DNA from: Zerene cesonia
Taxonomy: Eukaryota > Arthropoda > Insecta > Lepidoptera > Pieridae
DNA: 64,000 bases
Assembly (NCBI RefSeq): GCF_012273895.1
Contig: NC_052117.1
Span: 7,882,406-7,946,405 of the forward strand
Reading direction: 5' to 3'
Program-made: the position numbers and the translations under genes
The notes under the pieces: model-generated
Seen by the model: only the letters and a program-made list of their open reading frames with translations
Told to the model about the DNA's origin: nothing
Database searches by the model: none
Shown: positions 1 through 13,104 of the stretch, piece by piece
Position numbering within the stretch: position 1 is the stretch's first letter
How the letters are laid out: the number at the start of each line of letters is the position of its first letter

Positions 1-790
1 GCACCATTAAATATAGTTATTCTTTCAAATTTCCCCTTTTCAACCTTTTTCCTACCCTTATATTACAATAGTTTGTATGTTTGTACATCACAAGCATTTG
101 AATAAACATAAAGCTGACCTTTGGACCCTCTGTGTCATACTAACGAAGATGAATCGTTGTTGAGACAAATTGATTTTTAATTGTCCGTCAACTCTGTTTT
201 GTTGCTTATTGTTATAAATGGCTTTTTGATTATTTAAATTGAGGAATCTCGTTTTCTGCTGCCAATAGAGAGTCTTTTGTAATATTGTAGTACTTTCTAG
301 AATAGGGTCGAATAAATATCGGTACCTTTGTGATTCTGGGGACTAGCACTACGACGTTAGAGTATGTTAAAGTAAACAAATAATATTAATTTTAAGACAG
401 TCTATAATTTGTAGTTCTCAGAGGTAAATTGTTGTTTGTTTTGTTTGAAGCAATTTTGCACTTTTTTTATATGACTATTTCTTGCAAGGTCTCATAATAT
501 AATACCACAGTGAGAGTTTTAAACCGACTTATAGAAGTAGGAGTTCTCAATTTGAATATATTTTTTTGTGTTTATTGCCTCAGAAAAATCGGCTGGGTGA
601 ACCGTTTTTTTATATGTATTTTAATTATGTCTAGATCTGGCAATTTGAGGTAGTTAAGTTTTTTGTTTAAAACAACTATATTTCTTATTTTAGAAAAACC
701 ACTCCTCTATCGAAGGTTAGGATATATAAGCTAGTTGATCTAAAAATCGCCATGAACCATTTTTCATAGATTGTCACTAGGAAAAATGGC
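1..790. other. AT-rich sequence, no feature recognised
   Basis: Unique-looking AT-rich DNA with many stops in all frames. I recognise no repeat, RNA gene or exon in it. Confidence 0.6.
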
Positions 791-955
791 AGGACATCAT
801 TGTCAGTTATACCAACAAGCACCCATGGCCTCTCCAATAATGCGGCTCGACGGAACACAATGGGGTTTTAGTCGGTAGAAATCCGACATAACCCACGTCC
901 TCTTCCCCGGGGCCCGTATGCAAGACTTCTCCACTATATAAAAGGACATCATTGT
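791..955. mobile_element. Short retroposed repeat (family X, copy 1) with 13-bp target duplication
   Basis: A 139-bp body (804-942) is flanked by the direct repeat AGGACATCATTGT at 791-803 and 943-955. A 13-bp duplication is the usual mark of target-primed insertion, so this looks like a SINE-like retroposon. The core (812-926) contains GCGGCTCGACGG and a CCCCGGGG palindrome and recurs at 13936-14047 and 32909-33020. I do not see clear pol III A and B boxes, so the class is uncertain. A short reverse-frame open stretch through it is a by-product of the repeat and not a gene. Confidence 0.65.
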
Positions 956-1171
956 TAGATAGCGGCATAAATAATTTAACACCTTTAGACCCACCGAAAA
1001 GGACTAGATAATAAACAATTTTCAAATAAAACAGTCATATCTCTTCCGATAAGGGCAAGTAAGACCTTGAAAAAGAATCTTAGATAGTGTACATGTAACT
1101 ACTTAGTCTGGCCATAAATACTGTTACACTTAATTATAAAAAAATATTACATTTGAATTTCGAATCTGTCA

Positions 1172-2171
1172 NNNNNNNNNNNNNNNNNNNNNNNNNNNNN
1201 NNNNNNNNNNNNNNNNNNNNNNNNNNNNNNNNNNNNNNNNNNNNNNNNNNNNNNNNNNNNNNNNNNNNNNNNNNNNNNNNNNNNNNNNNNNNNNNNNNNN
1301 NNNNNNNNNNNNNNNNNNNNNNNNNNNNNNNNNNNNNNNNNNNNNNNNNNNNNNNNNNNNNNNNNNNNNNNNNNNNNNNNNNNNNNNNNNNNNNNNNNNN
1401 NNNNNNNNNNNNNNNNNNNNNNNNNNNNNNNNNNNNNNNNNNNNNNNNNNNNNNNNNNNNNNNNNNNNNNNNNNNNNNNNNNNNNNNNNNNNNNNNNNNN
1501 NNNNNNNNNNNNNNNNNNNNNNNNNNNNNNNNNNNNNNNNNNNNNNNNNNNNNNNNNNNNNNNNNNNNNNNNNNNNNNNNNNNNNNNNNNNNNNNNNNNN
1601 NNNNNNNNNNNNNNNNNNNNNNNNNNNNNNNNNNNNNNNNNNNNNNNNNNNNNNNNNNNNNNNNNNNNNNNNNNNNNNNNNNNNNNNNNNNNNNNNNNNN
1701 NNNNNNNNNNNNNNNNNNNNNNNNNNNNNNNNNNNNNNNNNNNNNNNNNNNNNNNNNNNNNNNNNNNNNNNNNNNNNNNNNNNNNNNNNNNNNNNNNNNN
1801 NNNNNNNNNNNNNNNNNNNNNNNNNNNNNNNNNNNNNNNNNNNNNNNNNNNNNNNNNNNNNNNNNNNNNNNNNNNNNNNNNNNNNNNNNNNNNNNNNNNN
1901 NNNNNNNNNNNNNNNNNNNNNNNNNNNNNNNNNNNNNNNNNNNNNNNNNNNNNNNNNNNNNNNNNNNNNNNNNNNNNNNNNNNNNNNNNNNNNNNNNNNN
2001 NNNNNNNNNNNNNNNNNNNNNNNNNNNNNNNNNNNNNNNNNNNNNNNNNNNNNNNNNNNNNNNNNNNNNNNNNNNNNNNNNNNNNNNNNNNNNNNNNNNN
2101 NNNNNNNNNNNNNNNNNNNNNNNNNNNNNNNNNNNNNNNNNNNNNNNNNNNNNNNNNNNNNNNNNNNNNNN
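1172..2171. other. Assembly gap (1000 N)
   Basis: Exactly 1000 consecutive N, a conventional scaffold gap size, so the true length is unknown. Open frames computed through it are meaningless. Confidence 0.99.
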
Positions 2172-3400
2172 AGTAATAAATGTTATTTGCAGTTAACAAT
2201 TTTCTTTTTTCTTTATTACAATATTTATGGCAAGACTAGGTATATAAGCGATTGCATCATTAAAAATTAAGATCGAATTAAGATATAATAGGGCTTTGAG
2301 GCGTGATGTTATATCCCTGTATTTATTTTTTATGGCAATGCATTTCTTATGGTAAGCTTTTTGAAGAAACTATTTAGAATAATACAACCTGTACAGTTCC
2401 ACTACCGCACTACTTGACATACGCAACAATAACTATTTTAACAAGAAACTATATCTACAAATTATCAGAACTAAATTTAAATAGGACAACATGGCAGGTA
2501 CCAGCTTTAAAATAAATAAAGAAGCAACGAGTTATTTCATTAATAAAAATTTATGAGGTTACAAACACAAAAAATACAGAAATGATAACCATTTTTTTGA
2601 AGTTTAAATAATGCTATGTCCCTGAAAACATGGCTCATATCTACCAACATAAACAGACACACCACATGCGATAAATAACTTTCAATATACCCCATAGTTT
2701 CTCACTTTCATCACGTAGCCTTAGAACTGAGAGCGTATTGTAGCCTCTAACAATACAAAGTCAATTATATAAACAGCTGTCGTCAACTAGAAAACCACAT
2801 TGGAGATGAATCACAAACGCTTCTAGAAAGGTCTTATAAAGTTTCATGTAATTTAAAACTACTTATATTGATATAAGAGTGGTTTTGCAATTTATGGGAG
2901 CATTTTATTTTGAAATCTATTGTTATTTTCTATATAGAATCTTACGAAATTATAGAATTGACGGATTTAAAACCCTTTTATATTTACTGATATCATTAAG
3001 AACTAACTACTTATTTCTGGTCTTTCCAATTTTATACTTGGCTTTATGTCCAATCAACGGAAGCCACATAGCTCAGTGTTTCATATCAACCCTCATAAGC
3101 AAAGATACCTATTAAATTGATCTTCATAGTACTTTAACTATGTGCACAATATTATAGCGACTAATTAAATCCCGAGATCCTTTAAACAGATTAGAGACAT
3201 CGCTATTCGAGGTTCTGGAGATAATTTTAAATTTATACAGCAATCCTTATACTGTAAAGAATTTATATATTATGTTTTTCTTATACATATCACATGCGCG
3301 AATTCTTTAAAATTCCGTACAATTAGCTATCTGTAGCAATTTCATGACACACAGACAGTACACAGAGATAGCACGCGTACACACGAACATGTGTGCGTGA
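2172..3400. other. Unannotated AT-rich stretch
   Basis: No known repeat recognised. A 78-codon open stretch at 2879-3115 is leucine-, isoleucine- and tyrosine-rich. That is what AT-rich random DNA gives, and it starts on a non-ATG codon, so I do not call it a gene. Confidence 0.5.
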
Positions 3401-3700
3401 GTCAATTTGAATTAAGAACAATTTTCAGCGCGTTCATTGGCTTACCACATTGAACACGTGTTATAGTTGCATTTTTTTTAGCACTTAGAAGTAAATGTTT
3501 TAAGTAAAAGCGAAAAACGTGTCGTAGCTCCAACTGCTGAAAAATGATGGAGTTTATACAAATGAAACCTTCTTGTAAGCTTCGTCCTTTATTTTGAAGT
3601 CCGTAAAAATTACAGCAGCGTAAAAAGTCATATATTCCGTCATAAGTCACCTCTTGCTCCACTAAAAGATTTTTCCTAAAATAAAAGGGCGTATACTCAC

Positions 3701-3735
3701 CTTTGTCCCACTTTCCTAAAAGGTGTTTCAACCAT
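3701..3735 (-). CDS. Candidate first coding exon with a strong splice donor
   Basis: On the minus strand an ATG at 3735 sits in a good insect context (CACAATGG, A at -3 and G at +4). It opens 11 codons reading MVETPFRKVGQ plus two bases, then meets AAAG|GTGAGTAT, a near-consensus 5' splice donor whose GT occupies 3700-3699. The sequence upstream on the minus strand (about 3740-3900) is CpG-richer than its surroundings and free of recognised repeats, as a 5' UTR or promoter would be. I do not recognise the peptide and cannot locate exon 2. A 119-codon frame (3402-3761) overlaps in another frame but begins on TTG and is compatible with chance. This is inference from start and splice signals only. 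Confidence 0.25.
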
Positions 3736-4126
3736 TGTGACGTTTTTAAGCGAACTCGCAATTAAGGTACCGACGATTTTTGTAGCGACAACAAAAAAAT
3801 ATACTGTTTCATTTCGCACTTAGCGTGCCTTGTTGACGGTACTCAGTCGGTAATACAGTCAGCAACGTAGCCTGCAGAACAACGTATTGCTTTCAAGAAA
3901 CTGTATTCAATAATTCAATGAAACGAATGTTTAAAACTTTCATGATTTTCTTTGCGGAATCAAAGTATTTATAAAACAGTAGCTCAGATTAAAATTATTA
4001 GTATTGGTATATAACGCAATAGTACATATTAAACGCTTAAATTTACTGTAATTTCGGAATACCCTACATACATTTTGGCAATTTGTATCAAATGGAAAGT
4101 TGATAATTATATTATTTAATAAATTA

Positions 4127-4200
4127 CTAGCTGCCCTGGCTCCACCCGGGTAAACGATTTCATGTAAGAATTTTCAAAATATTTCACTTTATAAATATCC
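4127..4200 (-). mobile_element. Helitron 3'-end fragment
   Basis: Begins with the reverse complement of a CTAG terminus, followed by a GC-rich subterminal segment (GGCTCCACCCGGGTAA) like the 3' ends of other Helitrons here. The 5' boundary is not visible. Confidence 0.4.
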
Positions 4201-4297
4201 AAGCGATAAGTTTAACGAAGTAAAAATCAGTAGAATCCTTTCTTTAGCTCTTGTGATTTAAATAGTTTAACACACACGACTTTCTTTATAAATTATA

Positions 4298-4461
4298 TCT
4301 ATACTAATATTACAAAGCTAAAGAGTCTGTTTGATTGAACGCGTAAATCTCAGGAACTACTGGTTTGTTTCGAAAAATTCATACAGTTTTACATAGCCCG
4401 TTTATTGAGGAAAGCTCTAGGCTATATATGTACCACGGGCGAAGCCCGGGCTGACAACTAG
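4298..4461 (+). mobile_element. Non-autonomous Helitron, family D
   Basis: Starts TCTATACTAATATTA and ends with GGGCGAAGCCCGGG then ACAACTAG|T, giving TC...CTAG termini with a GC-rich subterminal hairpin. The interior includes GGCTATATATGTACCACGGG, shared with copies at 39205, 40985, 50739 and 63334. Confidence 0.7.
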
Positions 4462-4699
4462 TATGATATATATTAACGAGTGTAATTATATATCAATACC
4501 TGTTGTATTGTATTATCTGTTTGAACCAACCCTCTATTTTCTGAAATCAATTTTCAATTGCATTTATTAAATTTTGTGTTTTAAAAGAAAATTTTACAAA
4601 TGCGTGATATAGTTCCAGAACCTTTCAATGGCTCCCACGTAAGAGAAGTTTTCTGTTTTCCGCATTTATATGACGCTTTCATATGTGTGAACAGTTGTG

Positions 4700-5027
4700 C
4701 AATGAAACATCATCATCAACTCATACATATTCCCACTGCTGGGACACATGCCTCCTATGAGGGTTCAGGCCATAATCCACCACGCTGGCCAAGTGCGGGT
4801 TGGCAGATGTCACATGTCGTTGAACTTTTTGATTCTTGGACATGCCGGTTTCCTCACCATGTTTTCCTTCACCGTTTTAAGCAGTGGTGATGTTATCCAC
4901 ATGTGCAGATAAATTGAATAATCAATTTATTTCTTGCACGCTCGCCCGGTCTCGAACCCCGACTTATCGATTTTGAAGTCCGAGGTTCTCACCACTGAGC
5001 CACCTGCTTTTTAGTACAATGAAACAT
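4700..5027 (-). mobile_element. tRNA-derived SINE with GAT tail, intact target duplication
   Basis: Element 4711-5016 on the minus strand. The sense copy has a pol III A box (TGGCTCAGTGGTGAG) and B box (GGGGTTCGAGACC) near the 5' end, a central AATTGA...TCAATT hairpin, and a conserved 3' part ending in (GAT)n. The direct repeat CAATGAAACAT at 4700-4710 and 5017-5027 is its target-site duplication. The forward 96-codon open frame over it is a shadow. The nearly full length and intact duplication indicate a fairly recent insertion. Confidence 0.9.
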
Positions 5028-6366
5028 AAGTATATATAAACATATGGAATACAGCATGCATTTCCTTGTAAATGTACAAAATAGCTACATAGAAACGCTT
5101 CATTTCCATAATGAATTAATTATGGAATACGTAGTCCACCGATGATTTACGATCTAATTATCAAAGAATAATTATTTACTATTCAAACTGTATCCTATAA
5201 TCTTTAGACGTTTTTATGGGTATGGGGAGCAGAAACAACTCTAAATTCTAAAATGAGACTAAATGACAAGAATCACGTCAATTGATTTAAAACCCCACGG
5301 AGCTATCGAGTATTAATACAAAAAAAAAATAGTTGGATGGAAAACCTCCTTGATTTTTGCGATGTCGGTTCAGAATGTAGATATACAGTTTCATAAAGAA
5401 CCCTTGAAGTCAATTGAAAATACGGTGTATCGAATGTTTTTCCCTTTTTTGCAAAATAATGAACATTTTTAGATCCAGCTCGAAACATATGCGCTACCAA
5501 GGGTCCGAATCGTCATCCATTGTAAGGAAGGTAATAGGTTTTTCCGCCTGATTTACTTGTTATAACCCCGTCCGGAGGTAAGGCAGAGAGGGCATCTTTC
5601 TAAGCTCGATTCGATTAGGGTTGCCACCCACATAAAATTGTATAGTGTACTTTAGTCGAATGTCTGTCTATTTTTAAATTTGATGTACATGTAAGAATTG
5701 GAAATGAAATAGCCGAAATCGCGTACTTATTTTTTGTAATGTTTTACATACATATTGCATACTGAAGGCGTCTTGCCTTTAGTTTTTACATTTATTTTGT
5801 TATCGATAAAATATGTATATGTTCTTGAAATATCAATCATTAAAGGAACCTACGATCCGATTACTTTATTAATATTACTTTTATGTAAATAGATGTATTA
5901 TTGTAGAACCTAGAAGACTAATGCGTCGGTACAATTTTCTTAAATACCGGAATATGACAATCATTTGACAACCCTACATTCAATTTGATAGACGTAATGC
6001 GTTTTGGACGAACGAAATCTAAAAAGGAGATTAATATCAACGTGATTCGACACTTTTTCCTTTATCTGTTTCACTTTCATTGCAATAGTAACCATGCCTT
6101 TAAACTCCATACTTTTGAATACGTTAAAATCGGTTATTCTTTAATAATAATTTATATTTGAAAACGATATTTTAATAGAAAGACAAGCACAGATAATAAT
6201 AGAAAATGGAGTTTATGCAATTGTTTAAAGCTAGCCCATTTACATTTCAGAAAGACAAAACAAAACTGTTTACTGAATTTTTTAATAATAAAAATCCGAA
6301 TACATTCAAATGCTCTCGTATCTATAATCGGAATTACCTTCAGCCATTAAAAATAACGGTTACATA
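5028..6366. other. Unannotated AT-rich stretch
   Basis: No repeat or gene recognised. A 65-codon reverse frame (5303-5500) and a 61-codon forward frame (6206-6391) are compatible with chance. Confidence 0.5.
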
Positions 6367-6491
6367 CGCATCATTAACCGCATTCGAATAGGAAATCCAT
6401 TGAGTCGCCGCAATCTCACACTGAATATAAAACTAATTGTGACAGAAGCTCCCCACTCGCTAGCTCGAACAATGAGTGCAATGGAGCAGAC
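6367..6491. repeat. 125-bp block, inverted near-identical partner of 31783-31907
   Basis: Reverse complement of 31783-31907 with only three mismatches and no indels over 125 bp. Weaker similarity continues to about 6518, and flanks on the other side are unrelated. No poly(A), pol III boxes or TC/CTAG ends are seen, so the class is unknown. Confidence 0.85.
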
Positions 6492-6725
6492 ATTGCTCGT
6501 AATTGTGCATGTTTGAAACATGGGTTTTATTTCATAGAGTGAACATTTTTATTGGTGATTTATGTTGCTGTAATGTAAACATACAGAACGTATTGTAGTG
6601 CCACTGGGGATTCCCACAAATAACAGTTTGAAAACACGTTGTGTGATTCTACCTACATTGAAGTATTACTTAATATCCAAATACAAATGGTATGTATGTA
6701 TGTAGATATGTATCTTAACATATTA

Positions 6726-6744
6726 CCTTTAAACGAGCAATTCT

Positions 6745-6843
<99 letters not shown>

Positions 6844-6913
6844 GGAATCTCGGAATCGGCTCCAACGATTTTCATGAAATTTAGTATATAGGGGGTTTCG
6901 GGGGCGATAAATA
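6726..6913 (+). repeat. Repeat Y copy 1 with internal (TA)n expansion
   Basis: Shares CCTTTAAACGAGCAATTCTTG and the segment GGAATCGGCTCCAACGATTT with a copy at 27000-27293. Between these lies a TA tract, long here and short in the other copy. It carries a short motif resembling the 'gattttcatgaaattt' block common in lepidopteran Helitrons, but the ends are unclear. Confidence 0.7.
6747..6840. repeat. (TA)47 microsatellite
   Basis: Uninterrupted TA dinucleotides inside repeat Y. The three tyrosine/isoleucine-alternating open frames across it are artefacts. Confidence 0.98.
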
Positions 6914-6978
6914 AATATCATATTCGTGTTTTATTCGTGTTTTTTTTTTTCTGACATCTATTGGTGAATACTATTTTG

Positions 6979-7050
6979 CTTCGTAGATAGCTGGACAACT
7001 GAAATAACACATAGGCACTTTTTACGGTTTCAACCGCGGGTCACAGCTAG
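6979..7050 (+). mobile_element. Lep1-type Helitron 3' end fragment
   Basis: Matches the 3' half of Lep1 (GTAGATAGCTGGACAACTG ... AACCGCGGGTCACAGCTAG|T). It follows repeat Y directly, giving a mosaic of two repeat families. Confidence 0.7.
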
Positions 7051-7266
7051 TATAGATTACGTGTCACATTGTTTGTCCGCGATGGACTCCTAAACTACTC
7101 AATTGGTTTTAATCAAATTTGCACACCATGTGTAGTTTAATCCAGCTTAAAAGATAGGGTAATGTATAATATTTCAATTACAATAAATGACTACCCGGGT
7201 GGAGCATACATGTGTATCAAAATAATTAATTTGAATACAAATGTATGTGTAGTTTATGAAATAAAT

Positions 7267-7460
7267 GCGCCCCGCGGTTTCACACGCGTAAGTGCGTATC
7301 CCTTAGGAATATTGGGATTAAAAGTGGCCTATATGTTATTCCAGTTGCCCAGCTGTCTACGTACCAAATTTCATAGCAATCGGTTTAGCAGTTTTTGCGT
7401 GAAAGAGCAACAAACAAACGCACATCCTTACAAATTTCCGCATTTATAATATTAGTAGGA
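7267..7460 (-). mobile_element. Lep1-type non-autonomous Helitron
   Basis: Reverse-oriented full-length copy: the sense strand begins TCCTACTAATATTATAA, contains TTGCTCTTTCACGC and AATGAAATTTGG-like segments, and ends in the subterminal hairpin region CGCGTGTGAAACCGCGGGGC. The terminal CTAG is degraded. The 95-codon forward frame over it is a shadow. Confidence 0.85.
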
Positions 7461-7606
7461 TTTGACTTCACATAACGTTATTTTTCATTCGTTTAACAAA
7501 AAATAGTGTTACGCGAGTGTTACTGTGTTTCGTTTGATGAGTAAGGGAGTCGGAAGCACGTTTTGTTGTCTTTCCCAGTCCATTCTTTAGTTTCCATCGT
7601 GAATTC

Positions 7607-7775
7607 TCAAACTCAAAAAACTCAAACATTTATTTATTCAATTAGACTTCTTATAGCAGCACTTCATACTTCGAATCGTCATTTTATACAGTTTTAACAT
7701 TTACCACTGGTTCGGAAAGCAGTTTCCACAGAGAAGAGCCGGCGAGAAACTGTAGCTCTGCTCTTTGTTATAATC
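7607..7775 (-). mobile_element. Non-LTR retrotransposon 3' end (tail type 1)
   Basis: Sense strand ends AATAAATAAATGTTTGAGTTT followed by AAACTC-like units. It shares the CTTCTCTGTGGAAACTGC / GAACCAGTGG region with the plus-strand copy at 44760-44892. It is 5'-truncated with no coding part. The LINE clade is not assigned. Confidence 0.65.
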
Positions 7776-7869
7776 AATTTTACATTTTGTTCTAAATAAT
7801 ACGTAATATGTACACAACAATGATGCTAAAGAAATGTCCTATGGTTCTTAAGTGACAACATTCTTTGAA

Positions 7870-7910
7870 TCTTTCCTTATCCCTTAAAAGCGGACAGCCC
7901 ATTTGCGATG
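7870..7910 (+). mobile_element. Fragment of poly(A) SINE (family M)
   Basis: TCCTTATCCCTTAAAAGCGG followed by ACAGCCCATTTGCGATG resembles the central part of the family M SINE. Short and diverged. Confidence 0.4.
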
Positions 7911-8378
7911 TATTTATTTGTACGTTTAGTACCTATTTAAATGCAAATAAACGCTTATAAGTATTATACGATATTGCAACTATATGAAATCGAATATTTT
8001 GAAAAACTCTTTACCTATCAATTATCTCTCCTTGTAAAAGAAATATATCTGTTAATCCAGATAATACTATATCTATAGAATGCAAATGTCAAGACCTGAA
8101 TAACATTATAAATCCGTAAACTGGTAAATCTATAATCTCGAATAGAACACACGATTGTAGAGGTCTTATAAATTGGTCGTGAACAGACTGTAGACAAAGC
8201 AGAAAGATTTATTGAAGGAAATATTAATATTATGAAGGAAGCGATTACATTGTTGTCTGTAAAAGGATACAGAGCTATACGAAAGTATTGACATCGGAAA
8301 TTTTGCTGTGCTTGTTTCATTTCATTCGCTGAGTTGCAATATGTACCTACATATATAACTACATTATTATTTTGTTTT

Positions 8379-8555
8379 TGACCGCGGCTTCGCATGCGTT
8401 AATTTGGAATAGTTTATGTTTTATGTTATTATGGATATAAACTTCATCTTGAATCAATCTATCTATTTAAAAAAAACCTTCAGAATCCGTTGGGCAGTTT
8501 TAAAGATTTTCATATACATAGGGACATAGGAACAGAGCGATTTGTTTTACTATGT
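8379..8555 (-). mobile_element. Non-autonomous Helitron, family E
   Basis: Reverse copy with the family E interior: sense strand has CCTATGTCCCTATG-like sequence, AACGGATTCTGAAGG, AATTAACGCATGCGAAGCCG. The 3' CTAG is missing. The 125-codon reverse open frame at 8018-8395 begins inside this copy and is compatible with chance. Confidence 0.6.
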
Positions 8556-9463
8556 ACTGTGTTATATATAACGGGTATGCAATCTGATTTAACCGCCTCC
8601 GTTTCGCTCGCTTGCTCTTCGCGTTATTTTTTATAGCGTAAGCCAATAATAATTAATTAATTTAATAATGATCATTTTTAATTTCGTACCAATTAATTTT
8701 CTCCACACTTATTTCATCTTATGTATAATTTAAAACAGTTTTTAGGCTTAATTTTTTATTTACCCATAGGAAGGGTTCAAACTGTTTATATATCACAACT
8801 TGCTCATTCTATAAATAATATTGAATCTATGGCTCTTCTGAGATATTAATATATTGGTATTTAACTTCCTTTGAGCACGGTCTATGTTACATTTTAATAG
8901 GTACTTCTACACCAAATGCCAGGAAGATGATTTAAAACAAAAAAAAAAAAAAACATGTTTTCCATGATACAATTGCACTGATTGGCTTTTCGTTGACAAT
9001 TAAAAAAGCAATTAGAGTAGATTAAACATTTTGCAATCTGCCACGAAATTGATATTTTAAATTAAATTTAAATTCAAACTGATATTTTCAAACAGCTATA
9101 AAAATGCTTAATATTATAAGTATTTGAAACAGCAAATATTATAGTTCACATTTAAATCTGCTTGCGTTTAGAGGATAATGCACTCAAACTATTCGAAACT
9201 CATCTTTAATATTTCCACTGTTCTAGAAACTACGAACTCGCGTTGAGTTTCTATTTATATATCTTTGACGTACCTTTGGCTCTTCGAGTCTTGGGCACTT
9301 ATATAGGTACTGTATTTGAAATGCATTGCTTTCAATAGTTATTGACTTCCTTTGAAAGGGAACAAACTATCGTCCTACGCAATTTTATAGCGCCGTTCGT
9401 GGGTTTGTGAAAAATACACTAAAAATTTGTTAATTGCAACGTTTCGTAGAGTTGTGATGAGAA
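8556..9463. other. Unannotated AT-rich stretch
   Basis: Includes a poly(A) run near 8938-8953. No gene or recognised repeat. Confidence 0.5.
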
Positions 9464-9624
9464 TCCTACTAATATTGTAAATGCGAAAGTTTGTAAGAAT
9501 GTGTGTGAATCGATTGCAATGAAATTTGGTACGTAGACAGCTGGACAACTGGAATAACATATAGGCATGGGATATGGGATACGGGATACGGACTTAAGCG
9601 GGTGAAACCGCGGAGCGCAGCTAG
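9464..9624 (+). mobile_element. Lep1-type Helitron, internally deleted
   Basis: Starts A|TCCTACTAATATTGTAAATG, ends GCGCAGCTAG|T. It lacks about 35 bp of the usual interior (the TTTGTTGCTCTTTCACGC segment) and carries a local GGGATA triplication near 9568-9590 in place of the first subterminal hairpin. Confidence 0.9.
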
Positions 9625-11196
9625 TTAATGATAAGTAAACAGTAGACGAACTTTCATCTGTATTTTTTAAAGGATATGAAATTACCTTGGTATCTAGAAG
9701 AAACCAGTTTTGCTTCATTAGGAACCAGTATAATTTATCAGTAAATCTATATTTTAGTTGACAAAACATAAAAAAAAATCCGTCGAAATTCTTTGATGTT
9801 AAAAACATTTGTTAATTAATGTACAAAATAACAAAAGGACGTTTTTAGAAAAGTTAGTAAATATAAAATAAATGTTGCCTCATTTTTATAAAGGGTGTTT
9901 TAGTAGGTCATTGTAACGCGTTAAAGCGAAGCCTGCAATCAAGGAACTGTTTTTGTAACGTCAGCAAACAAATAGTTTCTATTTTGCACACAGTACCTAC
10001 TTATTAAAATTTGAAGTGGCATTTCTATTATCTATTTGACACTAGGTCAATTTAATACTGGTAATTAAATAAATAGAAATAAACCAACATAAGTTGTAAT
10101 CCAAGCACACTACAATCGTTACCTTGATACTGAGTACAATTGTTGTAGGTTTGGCTGAGTCGATATTGATGATACTTGATAAATTTACGAGTAGGTCTCT
10201 ATTTATATATCTTTTAACTCTCTCTATATTATCTCACTCTCTTTATATGTAAATGGAAGTGAATTTAATAAGAAAAAGAATGAAGCGTTGATTTTTAAAA
10301 TTAATATATAAATGGAAAATATCCCACACCTTTTGCCGTACCGTAGCCACGCAATTTATTTATTTTGAAAATTAATAAAATAATAATAATTTCTTTATAA
10401 TTTAGAATTTAATTAATAAGAGGCGTTAATTTATAAGAGGCGTATCCAGTAGTGGACATTAAAAGACTGATAATGATGATGATGAATATTCATAAATAAT
10501 TATCGTATTCAGTACATCGCGTTTGAATCCGTTGCAATGTATTTAAATTCCAAATTTAACTAAATAGGTAACACATAAAACCAAGGATCAAAATTATTAA
10601 CCGCGTTTAGTCTTATAAGTTCATACACGTGTTCCGAATGTTCAGAATTATTTGACACATATGTTTCAAACAGAAAGTTAGGCCTTCGTGCTGAAGTGAA
10701 AACTTCGTCGCATACGACTTTAATACGACTTAAAATCTTTTGTGACTCTTAAACTAACTTTTTTATAAGTGTAATTATGACATGGTTTTATTTTATATTT
10801 TGGGTGTTACTTACTTAGTATTAAACCATAACACACCATAGGTGACCCTTTAATCACGTATTTCTGTGATTTAAAATATGATTTCTTAGTAGCTGTTAAA
10901 TCATTGGACATAAATTTTCGTTCCTATAAGAAATAACGCTAAATTCTAAAACGGGACCAAATGACATAAATTTTCTATCAATAACAATTATAAAAAACAT
11001 CAATCCATTAAAAGCCCACGGAGTTATAGAAAAACAAAACCAAGAAACAGTTGAATCGATTTTCTTTAGTATTTAAAATCGATTTAAATTTAACAGATTG
11101 TCTTAGAGTTTTAATCTTGTTAAAACTGTAAATTCCTCTTCGTATCTTTTAAAACTATGTTCTAAGTTAAGACCATATCGTCACCTTACAGTGGGA
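9625..11196. other. Mostly unannotated stretch
   Basis: AT-rich and non-coding in appearance. The only recognised piece is a SINE/LINE tail at 10437-10487. Confidence 0.5.
10437..10487 (+). mobile_element. SINE/LINE 3' tail remnant
   Basis: AGGCGTATCCAGTAGTGGAC followed by (GAT)n-like units. This is the widespread lepidopteran 'cagcagtgggac...gatgatgatg' tail, truncated to 50 bp. Confidence 0.55.
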
Positions 11197-11204
11197 TGAC
11201 GTCA
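11197..11204. promoter_or_regulatory. CRE-like palindrome TGACGTCA
   Basis: Perfect cAMP-response-element palindrome, one of five in the window (also 12320, 25194, 30323, 54361). Function not shown; no adjacent gene is seen. Confidence 0.3.
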
Positions 11205-11313
11205 TCAGACATTTGACTGGCTGATCAAGTACCTAAATCCGCCAAAACTTAAAGATTACAAATCGGAGATATTTAAGTCATCCCCAGACCTCTCCGCTCT
11301 ATGCTACCTAATA

Positions 11314-13019
<1,706 letters not shown>

Positions 13020-13104
13020 TCAAATTTCGTTCCCTAGGTGCCGTGGTTCAGCCGTAAAAGCGTAACCGACAGACAGTAAAACTTTACCATAATATTAGTA
13101 TGGA
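13020..13104 (-). mobile_element. Helitron 5'-end fragment
   Basis: Sense strand begins with CATACTAATATTATGG and continues into CTGTCTGTCGGTTACGC and the GAAATTTG block. This is the 5' part of a Lep1-related family. Confidence 0.5.

Noticed and set aside
1147..2199. Apparent 350-codon frames across the N runs (also 25758-26838)
   Set aside because: They consist almost only of unknown bases in assembly gaps.
4600..4890. 96-codon forward frame
   Set aside because: Antisense reading of a GAT-tailed SINE.
6639..6921. Overlapping frames rich in alternating I and Y
   Set aside because: Translation of the (TA)n tract.
8018..8395. 125-codon reverse open frame
   Set aside because: Starts inside a family E Helitron; with the stop frequency of this AT-rich DNA about one frame of this length is expected by chance, and no motif is recognised.
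9419..9808. 129-codon reverse open frame
   Set aside because: About 160 bp of it is the Lep1 copy at 9464-9624; the rest is AT-driven.
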